A DNA stretch of 58,026 nucleotides. Origin: Terriglobia bacterium (GTDB lineage: Bacteria; Acidobacteriota; Terriglobia; Bryobacterales; Bryobacteraceae). Below, piece after piece: positions 48,293 through 57,690 of the stretch (position 1 is its first letter; each line of letters starts with the position of its first letter). The position numbers and the translations under genes were made by a program. The notes beneath the pieces are model-generated. The model worked only from the letters and a program-made list of their open reading frames with translations, made no database searches and was not told the DNA's origin. The stretch lies in the NCBI GenBank assembly GCA_020073145.1, contig JAIQFS010000035.1, positions 1-58,026 of the forward strand, given 5' to 3'.

Positions 48293-50851
48293 TTAGAGTT
48301 GTGCCAGCGAGTGCGCCAGCTTGGAAGCGGCCACTTGCTGAAATAGCGCTTCGCGCAGCTCATCCAGATTCACCGGCTTGGCGATATAGCCGTCCATGCC
48401 GGCCTGCAGGCAGAGCTCTTCATCTCCCTTCATGGCATTCGCGGTGAGGGCGATGATCGGAATGTGGCAACCGTTCGGTTCGCGTTCCCGGATGCAGGCC
48501 GTGGCCGCCAATCCGTCCATCTCGGGCATCTGGCAGTCCATCAGAATGGCGTCATACGGGAACCGTTCCCACATTTGCACGGCCTCCCGGCCGTTCGCCA
48601 CCGCATCCGTATGGCAGCCCAGCCGCTCCAATTGCAGCAGCGCCACGCGCCGGTTGATGGTGTTGTCCTCGGCCAGCAGGACGCGCAAGCCGCGCACCGT
48701 GCCCGTCTGGTCGAGGACTTCGGGGGATCGCTCAGTTGCCGGATCGGGGGCGCTCCGCCGGAGTGCCTCCTCCAGCACAGCTTTCAGCAACGGCGACCGC
48801 ACCGGTGTCAACAGGGTTCGGGTGAACCCGGATTCCGCCGGAGCTGCCGCAAAGTCCGCAGCCGAAGTCAGAAGCGCCAGCAATGCGCCGCTGGAGTTCG
48901 CCTGCCCCTCGCGCCCGAACTCCAACCCTTCCATATCGTCAAGTTTGGCGGCCACCAGCAGCGCGTGGAAGCGATGGCCCAGTTTCCGTGCCGCGGTCAG
49001 GATGCGCAACCCTTCCGCGCCGCTCGAGGCCAGCGTGCACCGCGCTTGCCACGATTCCAAGCGCTCGGCCAGTGTTTGCCGCGCCAGCCCTTCGGGATGG
49101 ACCAGCAGCACCCGGCATCCCGCCAGGCGTCCGGCGTCGGGTTTTCGCTCCACCGCCGCCAGCGGCAGCCGCAGCGTGAACGCAAATCGCGAGCCCATGT
49201 TCACTTCACTCGTCACCTCGAGCGTGCTTCCCATCAACTCCACCAGCCGCTTGGAGATGGTCAGCCCCAGCCCCGTTCCACCGAATTTCCGGCTGGTGGA
49301 AGCATCGGCCTGCGCGAATTCCTTGAAGATGACCTCGAGCTTTTCGGGCGGAATGCCGCAGCCCGTATCCTGCACCGCGAACCGCAAGCAGCAGGACGTC
49401 TGGTTCCGCGCCGGGCACTGCACTTCCATCAGCACATACCCGGACGGCGTGAACTTAATCGCATTTTCGGTGAGGTTCAACAGCACCTGCCGGATCCTCC
49501 CCGAATCGCCCACTACTTGCCGGGGCACTTCCGGCTTCAACCGCACCACCAGTTCGATTCCTTTGGCCCCGGCTTTGGAGGAAAGCAGCGCCCCTACTTC
49601 CTCCACCATTTCGCGCAAGTCGAACGATAGCGGCTCAATCGTCATCTGCCCGGCCTCCATCTTCGAAAAATCGAGGATGTCATTGATGATGGTCAGCAGG
49701 CTCTCGGCCGAGTACCGAATCGTGTCGGTGAAATCCCTTTGGTCCGCGGAAAGAGGAGTATCGAGCAGCAGGCCCGCCATGCCGACGATGCCGTTCATAG
49801 GGGTTCGGATCTCGTGGCTCATGTTGGCCAGAAAATGGCTCTTGGCACGCGCTGCGATTTCAGCACGCTTGCGCGCTTCGTCCAGCTCGGCCACCATGCG
49901 CCGTAGTTCTTCGCCGCTCCGTTCCTGATCGGCCTGGGCCGCTTCCAGCTCCGCCGCGTACTGCTTCAGCGCTTTCTCGGCTTCCTCGCGCCGGGCCAGA
50001 TCTTCGGCCATGGCCAGTTGGCTGCCGGCTAAAGCCCAGGCTTGCCGCTTGGCATGGAGTTTTTGCCGGCGCTGCAGAACGGCCCAGTAACCGCAGATCA
50101 GCGCGCCCAGCGTGACGATCCCGAAATGGAGGAACAGTTGTGTGAACCCAACCTGATCGGGGTCGCGCGAATAATAGACCGCGTGGCCGTGGTTCTGCAG
50201 CCAGGCGAACCAGGCTTGCTGCGCCGCCATCAAAGCCGTTCCCGGCCACAGGCACAGCGCGTCCGGATAGACGATCATCAGCATCTGCGCCGTCAAGAAA
50301 TAGAAACGCATTTCCGGAAGGCCGTGAAGCTGATAGACCGAAAGCGCAGCGAAAGCCTGAAGACAGATTCCTGCCGCGCACCGGGTTCGAAAACGGCCGG
50401 GCCACAGCATCCGGCAAAACGCGAAGACGCCGATCGCGGCTGCGGTGGTCAGCGCCGTAGCCGCCCACGTTCCAAAGAAGAAGGCTTGTCCCAGTGCCAG
50501 GAACCCGTGGGCCGCCAGAAGCAGCAGCATCCAGCGATCCCCCCGGCTATAGACTTCGTCCAGGATCTGGGACGCTTCCTCGCGGCTGAACCCGAACGAA
50601 TCGGTGGTGAATTGGCGGACTTGCCTTACCCAATCGGCTCCGCGGCTCTTCCCTCGAGCGGTCGGCGGCGATTTGGATTTTCGCCCGCTGCCCGCGCTCC
50701 TTACGCGCTCTTCGGTTGGGTGAGAATCTTCCTCAAATCGATCGTCACCAGCTCCCGCGCCACTCGTGCGAATTCGAATTGTGCCTCCTCGAACAAGGTG
50801 GCCGTCGCGTCCATCTCGCCCGCGTCGGCCGCTTGTTCCATGCGGCGGCAC
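48293..50851 (-). CDS. Hybrid sensor histidine kinase (TM-HisKA-HATPase-REC-REC)
   Basis: 852 residues if started at GTG 50851; coding is clear from about 50,630 downward. Membrane spans occur at ~108-265, then a coiled coil (~275-335), HisKA ([21 protein letters not shown]) and HATPase ([43 protein letters not shown]). The first receiver (~590-695) is degenerate: VHPEG replaces the acidic pair and no phospho-Asp is seen. The second receiver (~720-845) is complete ([22 protein letters not shown]). No standard start lies between the end of the Hpt gene and ATG 50530, which would trim conserved sequence. Confidence 0.9.
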   Translation of the reverse strand: MPPHGTSGRRGRDGRDGHLVRGGTIRIRTSGAGAGDDRFEEDSHPTEERVRSAGSGRKSKSPPTARGKSRGADWVRQVRQFTTDSFGFSREEASQILDEVYSRGDRWMLLLLAAHGFLALGQAFFFGTWAATALTTAAAIGVFAFCRMLWPGRFRTRCAAGICLQAFAALSVYQLHGLPEMRFYFLTAQMLMIVYPDALCLWPGTALMAAQQAWFAWLQNHGHAVYYSRDPDQVGFTQLFLHFGIVTLGALICGYWAVLQRRQKLHAKRQAWALAGSQLAMAEDLARREEAEKALKQYAAELEAAQADQERSGEELRRMVAELDEARKRAEIAARAKSHFLANMSHEIRTPMNGIVGMAGLLLDTPLSADQRDFTDTIRYSAESLLTIINDILDFSKMEAGQMTIEPLSFDLREMVEEVGALLSSKAGAKGIELVVRLKPEVPRQVVGDSGRIRQVLLNLTENAIKFTPSGYVLMEVQCPARNQTSCCLRFAVQDTGCGIPPEKLEVIFKEFAQADASTSRKFGGTGLGLTISKRLVELMGSTLEVTSEVNMGSRFAFTLRLPLAAVERKPDAGRLAGCRVLLVHPEGLARQTLAERLESWQARCTLASSGAEGLRILTAARKLGHRFHALLVAAKLDDMEGLEFGREGQANSSGALLALLTSAADFAAAPAESGFTRTLLTPVRSPLLKAVLEEALRRSAPDPATERSPEVLDQTGTVRGLRVLLAEDNTINRRVALLQLERLGCHTDAVANGREAVQMWERFPYDAILMDCQMPEMDGLAATACIREREPNGCHIPIIALTANAMKGDEELCLQAGMDGYIAKPVNLDELREALFQQVAASKLAHSLAQL

Positions 50852-51099
50852 AAGCGGGCCAGGCCCAAGGCGCCCACTTGAACGGCGCTGCCTTTAATAG
50901 TATGAGCTTCGCTCCGCGTCCGCGTGAGATTGCCTTTGGTTAGCGCCTCGCACATCGTTTCGAGCCGGGCCGCGGTGTCGGTCTCGAACTCGGCAAACAA
51001 TTCGTGAAGCAGCCCCACGCCCTCCTTGTGAGCCAATTCCGCCAATTCAGCCGGCAGCGTCCAGGCCGGGTTCGTGCGAGCAGTCCGTAGTGCGAACAT
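50701..51099 (-). CDS. Stand-alone Hpt-domain phosphotransfer protein
   Basis: 132 residues. The helical bundle has His66 in [16 protein letters not shown], the Hpt signature HxxKG(S/A). The surrounding helices ([23 protein letters not shown] before, [15 protein letters not shown] and [18 protein letters not shown] after) fit the four-helix fold. It relays phosphate between receiver domains and so may connect the hybrid kinase downstream to the REC-Hpt-REC protein. Its last 50 codons overlap the possible start of the kinase gene in a different frame. It lies 27 bases after the zinc-ribbon gene. Confidence 0.9.
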   Translation of the reverse strand: MFALRTARTNPAWTLPAELAELAHKEGVGLLHELFAEFETDTAARLETMCEALTKGNLTRTRSEAHTIKGSAVQVGALGLARLCRRMEQAADAGEMDATATLFEEAQFEFARVARELVTIDLRKILTQPKSA

Positions 51100-51126
51100 T
51101 GTCGGTTCAGTCCTTGAGATGTGAGA

Positions 51127-51423
51127 TTAGAGTTCCGCGCAGTCGGGGAGCTTGACTCCCAGTTCCTGCAGGAATTTGGCGTCCATCTCCCGGATGGCGG
51201 TTTCGCTCAGCTTGCTCAAATCGGTGCTGTCCTCTTCCGCTTCTTCCTGGGTGGGACAGACCTGAAAGCAATCGTTGAGCGGCTTCAATCCGTAGACGTA
51301 GGCCTTGCAGTCGGGGCAGCGCCAGTGCAGGACCAGTTGATGGTCCGACGTGAAACCGACTTCCCGGATGCTGGCGCTGGGCCGTCCGCAGTGGCACTGC
51401 AACGAGAGGGTCCGATAGGTCAT
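51127..51423 (-). CDS. Small zinc-ribbon-like protein, unknown
   Basis: 98 residues starting at MTYRTLSLQCHCGRPS. A Cys-His-Cys (QCHCG) and a Cys-x2-Cys (WRCPDCKAYVYG) about 30 residues apart would form a zinc ribbon. A further Cys pair occurs at DCFQVC. The C-terminal half is acidic then helical (EEAEEDSTDLSKLSETAIREMDAKFLQELG). GGGAG lies about 6 bases before the ATG. It is the first gene of the operon with the Hpt protein and hybrid kinase. Possibly a metal-binding adaptor; I do not recognise a named family. Confidence 0.65.
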   Translation of the reverse strand: MTYRTLSLQCHCGRPSASIREVGFTSDHQLVLHWRCPDCKAYVYGLKPLNDCFQVCPTQEEAEEDSTDLSKLSETAIREMDAKFLQELGVKLPDCAEL

Positions 51424-51472
51424 AATTGCTCCCTGCTGCATTTGTCGCACAGCCCCATCTTCAGGAAAAGTC

Positions 51473-51529
51473 CTGGTTCAACCAGCCAAGTACCAAGCAT
51501 GGGCAGTACGGGAATATCGTTAGTTAACG
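51473..51529. promoter_or_regulatory. Two short palindromes upstream of the phosphorelay operon
   Basis: CTGGTT-C-AACCAG (51473-51485) and CGTTA-GT-TAACG (51518-51529) are both perfect dyads. They lie 50 and 95 bases before the zinc-ribbon gene start. They could be operator sites. No good -35/-10 pair is evident between them. Confidence 0.3.
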
Positions 51530-51609
51530 GCAACAGGGCGAGCACGTGAGGGCGCGGCGCAGGCAACGCCTTTTGGGCCTGTGCGCGGGTCCGCTTCGGG
51601 GAGATGCAG

Positions 51610-53187
51610 CTACCGCTGGATTCGGCGGGCCAGCACTTGCTGCACCTGGCGGTACAGCGCTTCGGCCTTGGGCAGACTGTCGATCGCCCGGGCTACTTCC
51701 GGATCGCCTTGGATGCCGGCGTGGTCCGCGGCCTGTCTGCCGAACGCGCGCGTGTACAATTCCAGCCGAATTTGCCGGGCGACGAACGGACGGTCGGCGG
51801 CGAACTCCGCATCCGTGAAGGGGAAGTTCTGCTGGTGCAGATAGCCGCGGAAGCGGTCCAGCACGCCGTCATCGGGCGCCCAGTTTTCGGGCAGCTCCGG
51901 CGTCCGGCCGCTGAAGTAGAGCGAGCCGAAACGGAAGAACGCAGCCGATGCTCCCAGGCGGCGCTGGAAGGCCGTGGCGATGGGCGCATCGTATTTTTCG
52001 TCCGGAGTGATGCCGCCCCCGCCGTACACCTTGCGTCCGCTGTCGGTGGCTTTGACGTCGGCCAGGTTGGGGCCGTCGTTCCGGCCGGCATAGTAATAGT
52101 CGAAGAACGAGCGGTGCTGGTAATCGCGCTGAATGAGGCGGCCGCTGGGCGTGTAGTAGTGCGCGATGGTCAGCAGCAGAGCCGCGTCTTCGGACAGCGG
52201 AAACTGTCCCTGCACCAAGCCTTTACCGAAGGTGGTTTCGCCGATCAGCCAGGCCCGGTCGTGGTCCTGCAGCGCGCCGGCCACGATTTCAGCGGCCGAG
52301 GCGGACCGCCGGTCCACCAGCACCACCATCGGGTATTTCTGCCCGTTGGGCTGCGGTTTGGCGCGAAACACTTGTTCCGCCTGGGCGCGTCCGTGATCCG
52401 ATACCACTGTCTGGCCGTCCCGCAGATACCGCCCCGCTACCGCCACCGCTTCGTTCACCAGGCCGCCGGGGTTGCCACGCAGATCCAACACCAGGGCGGT
52501 GACCGACGACTCGCCGAGCTTCCGGAGCGCCGACTCCACATCGGCCGCCACGTTCTGCGCCTCGAACGTCGAAATTCGCAGGTAGGCGGTTCCCGGCCGC
52601 AGCCAGAACGCATCCACCGCGCTGGTTTCAATGGCCGCCCGAGTCACCGTCATCGATAACGTTGCCTGTGCCCCCTCCCGCTTCACCGTGACGGTTACCG
52701 GGGTGCCGCGCGGGCCGCGCAGCCGGTTCGCGACTTCGCCCGAATCCATCCCCCGCGTGTCCTGTCCGTCCACCGCAACAATGACGTCCCCGCGACGCAA
52801 ACCCGCTGCCAGGGCAGGGGATCCCGGCATCGGCTGAGACACCACCACCATCCCCGCGTCGACCGTGATTTCCATCCCGACTCCGAAATACCGCGCGCTC
52901 TGCCGCCGCTGCATTTCTTTCCAGGAATCGGGGTCCAGAAAGCTCGAATGCGGGTCTAGCGTTCCCAGCATGCCCGGGATCGCACCTTGATAAATCGCTT
53001 TCTCCGCCGAGACGGGATCGGCGTAGTTCTTTTCGATCAGGGAGTAGGCCTGAACCACGGAAAGCATTCCCTTTTCAAGGGAATCGTCGGCCGGCGCAGC
53101 CGTCCGCGCCGCAGGGCTCTGCCCCAGCACCAGCCCGAGAGAGCCGACCGCGAATAGCGCTACCACTGCTGTCCTTCGTGCCGTCAT
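51610..53187 (-). CDS. S41-family C-terminal processing peptidase with PDZ domain
   Basis: 525 residues. The signal peptide is MTARRTAVVALFAVGSLGLVLGQ. A helical N-domain (AYSLIEKNYADPVSAEKAIYQGAIPGMLGTLDPHSSFLDP) is followed by the PDZ domain (~105-180, GVGMEITVDAGMVVVSQPMPGSPALAAGLRRGDVIVAVDG) and the S41 protease core. Catalytic Ser is in DRRSASAAEIVAGAL and Lys in GETTFGKGLVQ. The tail (~400-525) is longer than in short CtpA. It trims or degrades periplasmic proteins. It stands alone, divergent from the FHA-PP2C gene by 205 bases. Confidence 0.94.
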   Translation of the reverse strand: MTARRTAVVALFAVGSLGLVLGQSPAARTAAPADDSLEKGMLSVVQAYSLIEKNYADPVSAEKAIYQGAIPGMLGTLDPHSSFLDPDSWKEMQRRQSARYFGVGMEITVDAGMVVVSQPMPGSPALAAGLRRGDVIVAVDGQDTRGMDSGEVANRLRGPRGTPVTVTVKREGAQATLSMTVTRAAIETSAVDAFWLRPGTAYLRISTFEAQNVAADVESALRKLGESSVTALVLDLRGNPGGLVNEAVAVAGRYLRDGQTVVSDHGRAQAEQVFRAKPQPNGQKYPMVVLVDRRSASAAEIVAGALQDHDRAWLIGETTFGKGLVQGQFPLSEDAALLLTIAHYYTPSGRLIQRDYQHRSFFDYYYAGRNDGPNLADVKATDSGRKVYGGGGITPDEKYDAPIATAFQRRLGASAAFFRFGSLYFSGRTPELPENWAPDDGVLDRFRGYLHQQNFPFTDAEFAADRPFVARQIRLELYTRAFGRQAADHAGIQGDPEVARAIDSLPKAEALYRQVQQVLARRIQR

Positions 53188-53359
53188 GGGGTCAACCTTT
53201 CAGCCGGCCTTGGAGCCGCGCAGTGGCCTGTTTCCCGGTCTTTTCGGAATTCGCAGGGAATTAGGACCTATCATGAAACTTACCCCGTTGCATGTCAAGG
53301 CCCAGGCGATCCAACTGAGCCTCTCGGGACTTTCCCGGCGGAGGGCGCGTCCACTGGAA

Positions 53360-53365
53360 TATAAT
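53360..53365 (+). promoter_or_regulatory. Perfect -10 box (TATAAT) before the FHA-PP2C gene
   Basis: TATAAT lies 27 bases before the ATG at 53393 in an AT-rich patch (ggaatataattgtttcc). No convincing -35 is found at 16-18 bases, so it may depend on an activator. The position fits a transcript start near 53372. Confidence 0.4.
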
Positions 53366-53392
53366 TGTTTCCAAACATCTACGTGAACTCTT

Positions 53393-55027
53393 ATGCCCCG
53401 TGAACTGCTCATCCACTGTCCGGATGGCCAGATCAAAACCGTGCCCTTGGAAGGCGACCGGCTCTCCGTCGGCCGCTCCAGCGCCGCCGAGATCAGCTTC
53501 CCCGAGGACGCCGGACTTTCCCGCCAGCACTTCGCCTTCGAACCCGAGGGCGACGATTGGACCGTCCAGGATTTGGGTAGCAAGAATGGGACCTTTGTAA
53601 ACAACATTCCACTCAAGGCGCGGCTGGTGCTCCGCCCCGGCGACCGCATCACCGCCGGCCACATCACCGTGGTCTTTGCTCCGGAGTCCAAAGGCACCGG
53701 TCCGGGAGTGGTCATCTTTGAAGGGGATGAGGATGACACCAGCCCCACCTCTTCCACCGTGGTCACCAGCCTGGAGGGCGCTAACCAGACCATCGCCTTC
53801 GAACGTGTCGGCCCGAAATCTTCCGCGCCTTTACAAGCTCTGATCCGGGCTGGCCAGGAGCTGGCCGAGAATCGCCCGCTGGCGGAATTGTTCCCCGTGA
53901 TTCTGGATCTCGCCATCCAGGCCGTGAATGCCCAGCGCGGCGTCGTGCTGACCCTGGAAGGGGAAAACCTGGTCCCCCGGGCCCATAAGGGCGATGGCTT
54001 CCGCATTTCCACGGCCGTCCGCGACCGCGTGGTCAATCAGAAGTCCTCCATCCTGGTCCGCGACGCCCAGCTCGACGACGCGTTCAAGAGCCGCCTCAGC
54101 ATCGTGGAACAGAAGGTCCACACCATGATGGCCGTGCCGCTGCAGACCAAAGAGCGGATCATCGGCATCATCTATGTGGATTCGCCTTTCGTTCTCCGGG
54201 AATTCACTAAGGAAGACCTCAGCCTCCTCACCGTCATGGCGAATGTGGCGGCCATCCGCATCGAGAATACCCGCCTGGCGGAAGTGGAGCAGGCCGAGCG
54301 AATCATGAAGCGCGACCTATCCTTGGCCGCCGATATTCAACGCCGCATCCTGCCCGACAAGGCGCCGGATCTCCGCGGAGTGGATGTCGCCGGATTCAAT
54401 ATGGCCTGCCGCACGGTAGGGGGCGACTATTACGGTTTCTTCCCGTATCCCGATGGACGGGTGGCGTTGGCGCTGGGCGATGTTTCGGGGAAGGGAATTC
54501 CCGCCGGTCTCATGGTGATGCAGTTGCAAGCCCGGTTGGAAGTGCTGGCCGAAGATCCCCGCGACCTGGCCGCGCTGGTCACTCAGCTGAACAAGATCAC
54601 GTGCCTGCATTGCCCCTCGAACCGTTTCATCACGTTCTTCATCTCCCTGCTGAATCCGGCCACGGGAGATTTCACGTTTTCCAATGCAGGCCACAATCCG
54701 CCGATCGTCGTGCGGTCGTCGGGCGAAGTCGAGATGCTCGAAGGCGGCGGACCCGTACTGGGCATTCTGCCGATCGCCAAATACGCCGAGCAGCACGCCC
54801 GGCTGGGCAGGGGCGACCTGCTGGTGATCTATAGCGACGGCATCACTGAGGCCAACGACTTGGCCGAAGAGGAATATGGCGAAGAACGCTTAACGGCAGA
54901 GTTGAAACTGCATCGCGCCGAATCGGCCGAGTCTATTGTTGCCGCGGTGACCGAGGCGGTGAGCCGCTTCAGCGCCGGAGCTCCCCAGGCCGACGACATC
55001 ACCCTCATCGTCGCCAAACGGACCTGA
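53393..55027 (+). CDS. FHA-GAF-PP2C (RsbU/SpoIIE-type) phosphatase
   Basis: 544 residues. The FHA domain (~5-95) has LSVGRSS, the LSRQH motif and DLGSKNGTFVNN, for phospho-Thr binding. A GAF domain (~145-305) follows (RGVVLTLEGENLVPRAHKG ... MMAVPLQTKERIIGIIYVDS). After a coiled linker, a PP2C/SpoIIE domain (~325-544) has VGGDYYGFFPYPDGRVALALGDVSGKGIPAGL, FSNAGHNPPIVV, IYSDGITEAND and APQADDITLIV with the metal-binding Asps. Proteins of this build control anti-sigma or anti-anti-sigma partners by dephosphorylation. No such partner is adjacent. The gene is followed 5 bases later by the YkgJ-type gene. Confidence 0.95.
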   Translation: MPRELLIHCPDGQIKTVPLEGDRLSVGRSSAAEISFPEDAGLSRQHFAFEPEGDDWTVQDLGSKNGTFVNNIPLKARLVLRPGDRITAGHITVVFAPESKGTGPGVVIFEGDEDDTSPTSSTVVTSLEGANQTIAFERVGPKSSAPLQALIRAGQELAENRPLAELFPVILDLAIQAVNAQRGVVLTLEGENLVPRAHKGDGFRISTAVRDRVVNQKSSILVRDAQLDDAFKSRLSIVEQKVHTMMAVPLQTKERIIGIIYVDSPFVLREFTKEDLSLLTVMANVAAIRIENTRLAEVEQAERIMKRDLSLAADIQRRILPDKAPDLRGVDVAGFNMACRTVGGDYYGFFPYPDGRVALALGDVSGKGIPAGLMVMQLQARLEVLAEDPRDLAALVTQLNKITCLHCPSNRFITFFISLLNPATGDFTFSNAGHNPPIVVRSSGEVEMLEGGGPVLGILPIAKYAEQHARLGRGDLLVIYSDGITEANDLAEEEYGEERLTAELKLHRAESAESIVAAVTEAVSRFSAGAPQADDITLIVAKRT

Positions 55028-55032
55028 GCGCT

Positions 55033-55539
55033 GTGATCACCGACCTGGTGCAGATCCGCTTGCTCGGTGAGAAGAAGCGCGAGGATAACCTCCGCTTTCG
55101 CCGCTTCCTCAAATCGCACGACCACTCCGACCGCATCCTGCGGCGCATCGCCGAAGATGTGGAAGAGCAGATCGACTGCACGGTATGCGCGAACTGCTGC
55201 AAGGTGGCCACCGCCATTGTGACCGAGCGCGACGTGGAGCGCCTGGCCCGGCACCTGCGCATTCCGCCGGCGAAATTCCTGACGAACTACACGACGGAAA
55301 GCGAAGAAGAAGGCCGCGTGCTGCGCCGCACGGACGAGGCCGGCTGCGTCTTCCTGGATGGCACCGCGTGCACCGTGTACGAGGCGCGTCCCGACGCCTG
55401 CCAGCGTTTCCCGCACCTGGTGCGCGGCGCCGGCTCGATTGCGAGCCGCATGTGGCAGATGGTCGACCGCGCCTGCTACTGCCCCATCGTCTACAACTCG
55501 CTGCAAGCCTTCAAAGTCGAGCTGGGGTTCAAGCGGTAG
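55033..55539 (+). CDS. YkgJ-family Zn/Fe-chelating cysteine cluster protein
   Basis: 168 residues from a GTG. The cluster is CTVCANCCK (CxxCxxCC), then GCVFLDGTACTVYEARPDACQRFPHL and CYCPIVYN. This spacing is the CxCx14CC/YkgJ pattern thought to bind zinc or an iron-sulfur cluster. The domain is around residues 48-165, and the N-terminal ~45 residues are helical and basic. It probably shares a transcript with the FHA-PP2C phosphatase. The exact function of the family is not established. No good ribosome site; translation may be coupled to the gene before it. Confidence 0.85.
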   Translation: MITDLVQIRLLGEKKREDNLRFRRFLKSHDHSDRILRRIAEDVEEQIDCTVCANCCKVATAIVTERDVERLARHLRIPPAKFLTNYTTESEEEGRVLRRTDEAGCVFLDGTACTVYEARPDACQRFPHLVRGAGSIASRMWQMVDRACYCPIVYNSLQAFKVELGFKR

Positions 55540-55800
55540 AGAAGCTTCGCGGCGCGCAGACTATTTCCGCGTTCGATCCCGGAGTACGCCATTGTCTCAC
55601 TGGCGTGGCGTCTGTCGTCTCCTAGTCGCGAAACAGCAACTCCCTGGGCTCGACCGGCGTGTTCGAGAAAGAAGCGCGCGTGCTGCGGGAGCAGGTCTAC
55701 GGATCGGGAATTCTCGGTCAAACTAGCCGACGCATGGAATTGGCGGAGCCAAGCCGACTATCCTGACAACCTGACCTTGAGAGAGCCATCGGCCAGCCCG

Positions 55801-56418
55801 TCAGGGCTTATCGAAGAACAGGTAGTACTGATAGGGTAGAATGTCGAGCCGTTTGGCGAGGGTAAAGCCCGCGTTCCGAAACTCGGAGATGACCTCCGCG
55901 TCCGAGAGTTTCATAGATGCCGGCGGCCCAATGGGCATGTCCTTCTTATAGAACTCTATCACCACAATCCGGCCGCCCTGCTTCAGTGTCTCGGCGAGCT
56001 TGGGATAGTACGCGGCACGATTCTCTATGTGATGCAGCACATCGCAGATGAAGATGATGTCGACCGAGTGCGCCGGGAGTCGTGGATCGTCGGGAGCGGC
56101 AAGGACCGTCGTAAGGTTCGCCGGGGCTCCTTTTTCGGCGATAGCCAGCAGTTCCCGGTCGATATCGACCGCATAGACCTTCCCAGCGTGGTTGGCGAAG
56201 CGCCGCGCGAAGTAACCTGTCCCCGCGCCGATATCGGCGATCACATCCGTCGATTTGAGGTTGAGCGCCATCACCACTTCGTGCGGTTTCTGCCACTCGT
56301 CTCGGGAGGGGTCTTCCAGGACCTTGGCATACTCATCGGATGACGGCGGATGATGCTGATGGGGCACTTGCCCCCATGCAGCTACTGCAACAATGAACAC
56401 GTACGCGCGGAGTTTCAT
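55801..56418 (-). CDS. Exported class I SAM methyltransferase-like protein
   Basis: 205 residues. The start at MKLRAYVFIVAVAAWGQVPHQHHP is a Sec signal. After a short His/Pro linker comes a full methyltransferase fold: EWQKPHEVVMALNLKSTDVIADIGAGTGYFARRFA (motif I), VYAVDIDRELLAI, VDIIFICDVLHHIENRA and LKQGGRIVVIEFYKKDMP. Such enzymes are normally cytoplasmic, so a signal peptide is odd because SAM is not known in the periplasm. Either the signal is an anchor, or the protein works with another ligand. The 261 bases between it and the YkgJ gene hold nothing I can identify. Confidence 0.85.
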   Translation of the reverse strand: MKLRAYVFIVAVAAWGQVPHQHHPPSSDEYAKVLEDPSRDEWQKPHEVVMALNLKSTDVIADIGAGTGYFARRFANHAGKVYAVDIDRELLAIAEKGAPANLTTVLAAPDDPRLPAHSVDIIFICDVLHHIENRAAYYPKLAETLKQGGRIVVIEFYKKDMPIGPPASMKLSDAEVISEFRNAGFTLAKRLDILPYQYYLFFDKP

Positions 56419-56478
56419 GGTATCCGTTTCGCTCCAGAACCGGGTCGACCACAATTCGTCCCCATAGTAGCAACTGGC

Positions 56479-57690
56479 TCACAAAACGAAAACTGAGACG
56501 CCAGCCCCGGCAAGCACAACCCACATGATGTCGATTTTGAACCTGAGCGCCACGAACGCAGCTATCGCCAAAAGAATTGACACCTCAGTCCATGACGCCT
56601 CCATGGCGAACCGGAGTGTTACTGCCAACAACAGCCCCACAAATGAAGCCAGAACGCCCCGTAGCGCTCTTCGAAAGAACAACGCGTGTTGTAGCCGGTC
56701 AAAGTGGGGAACTATGACCAACAGCGCCAGAAAGGACGGCGAGAAAATCGCAACGGTTCCGACCACGGCCCCGAGCAGTCCGGCGAGCTGGTATCCCACG
56801 AAGGTAGCGGTAATCACGATGGGACCTGGCGTAACTTGCCCCAGGGCGATGCCGTCCATAAACGTCCTGTTGTCCATCCAGTTCCGAACATCGACGACCT
56901 CGTGCAGCATCACTGGCACCGAGGCAAAGCCGCCGCCGAAGGCGAAAAGGTCTACCTTCGCCATGACTGTCGCCAGGTCAAACAGCGGGCGATTCGTGAG
57001 CAAAAGAGCAGCCAGTGCCGCGGAGCCCGCGAGGACTGTCGGCAGAACCAAGCGCATTATTCGCCGACCGCTAGGTTGACCGGCGGCGTAGACGGGCGTC
57101 ACCGGCAGGTTTGCGCCGCGGTAGAGAAGACTGCCGACCGCTGCGGAAACAACGATAGAAACGATTGGGCTACCCTGAAACATAAGGAATGTGGCCGCGC
57201 CGCCGGCGAGAATGGCGTCACGCCAGCCCTTGATCGAACGCCTGCCGAAAGTCGCGAGTGCGTTCGCGATCAACGCCACCACGATCACATGCAGTCCACG
57301 AAAAGCGGCTGCCACCGGCCGGAGATCGCGACTGACCGCGTAGCCGCCTGACAAGACCACCATGAGCACGAATGCGGGCAGGCCGAATCCGGCATACGCC
57401 GCCAGCGCCCCTGCGATCCCCCGGACGCGCAGGCCGACAAAAGCGGCGGTCTGCATGGCTGTAGCGCCTGGAATCGACTGGCATAGCGCCGTACCATACG
57501 CAAAAGTTTCTTCCGCCAGCCAGCGCCGTTTTCTGACGGCTACGTCGCCGATGTACGCCACCATGGCCGGCCCCCCGAAGGCCGTCAGGCCCAGGCGCAG
57601 AAACGCCAGAAAGAGTGAATACAGTGGAACCCGATCCACAGACTCGTTCCAGCGTCGGTATCGGCCGCCGCAGTCATCGGCAGTCTCCAT
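56479..57690 (-). CDS. chrA: Chromate transporter (ChrA, two CHR domains)
   Basis: 403 residues, the usual length of fused two-domain ChrA. The first CHR half begins SLFLAFLRLGLTAFGGPAMVAYIGD and the second VMAKVDLFAFGGGFASVPVMLHEVVD. Both carry the FGG(P/G) motif, and GQVTPGPIVITATFVGYQLAG is the conserved second-half segment; about ten to eleven spans follow the family pattern. ChrA exports chromate by proton antiport and gives chromate resistance. No chrB-type regulator is beside it. The start is the first ATG, with GGAAG 7 bases upstream. Confidence 0.93.
   Translation of the reverse strand: METADDCGGRYRRWNESVDRVPLYSLFLAFLRLGLTAFGGPAMVAYIGDVAVRKRRWLAEETFAYGTALCQSIPGATAMQTAAFVGLRVRGIAGALAAYAGFGLPAFVLMVVLSGGYAVSRDLRPVAAAFRGLHVIVVALIANALATFGRRSIKGWRDAILAGGAATFLMFQGSPIVSIVVSAAVGSLLYRGANLPVTPVYAAGQPSGRRIMRLVLPTVLAGSAALAALLLTNRPLFDLATVMAKVDLFAFGGGFASVPVMLHEVVDVRNWMDNRTFMDGIALGQVTPGPIVITATFVGYQLAGLLGAVVGTVAIFSPSFLALLVIVPHFDRLQHALFFRRALRGVLASFVGLLLAVTLRFAMEASWTEVSILLAIAAFVALRFKIDIMWVVLAGAGVSVFVL

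Noticed and set aside
48464-49630. 388-codon plus-strand frame
   Set aside because: Antisense to the histidine kinase, where HisKA, HATPase and receiver motifs are unambiguous.
55540-55800. Possible gene in the gap between YkgJ and the exported methyltransferase
   Set aside because: Short frames here show no ribosome site, domain or hydrophobic pattern.
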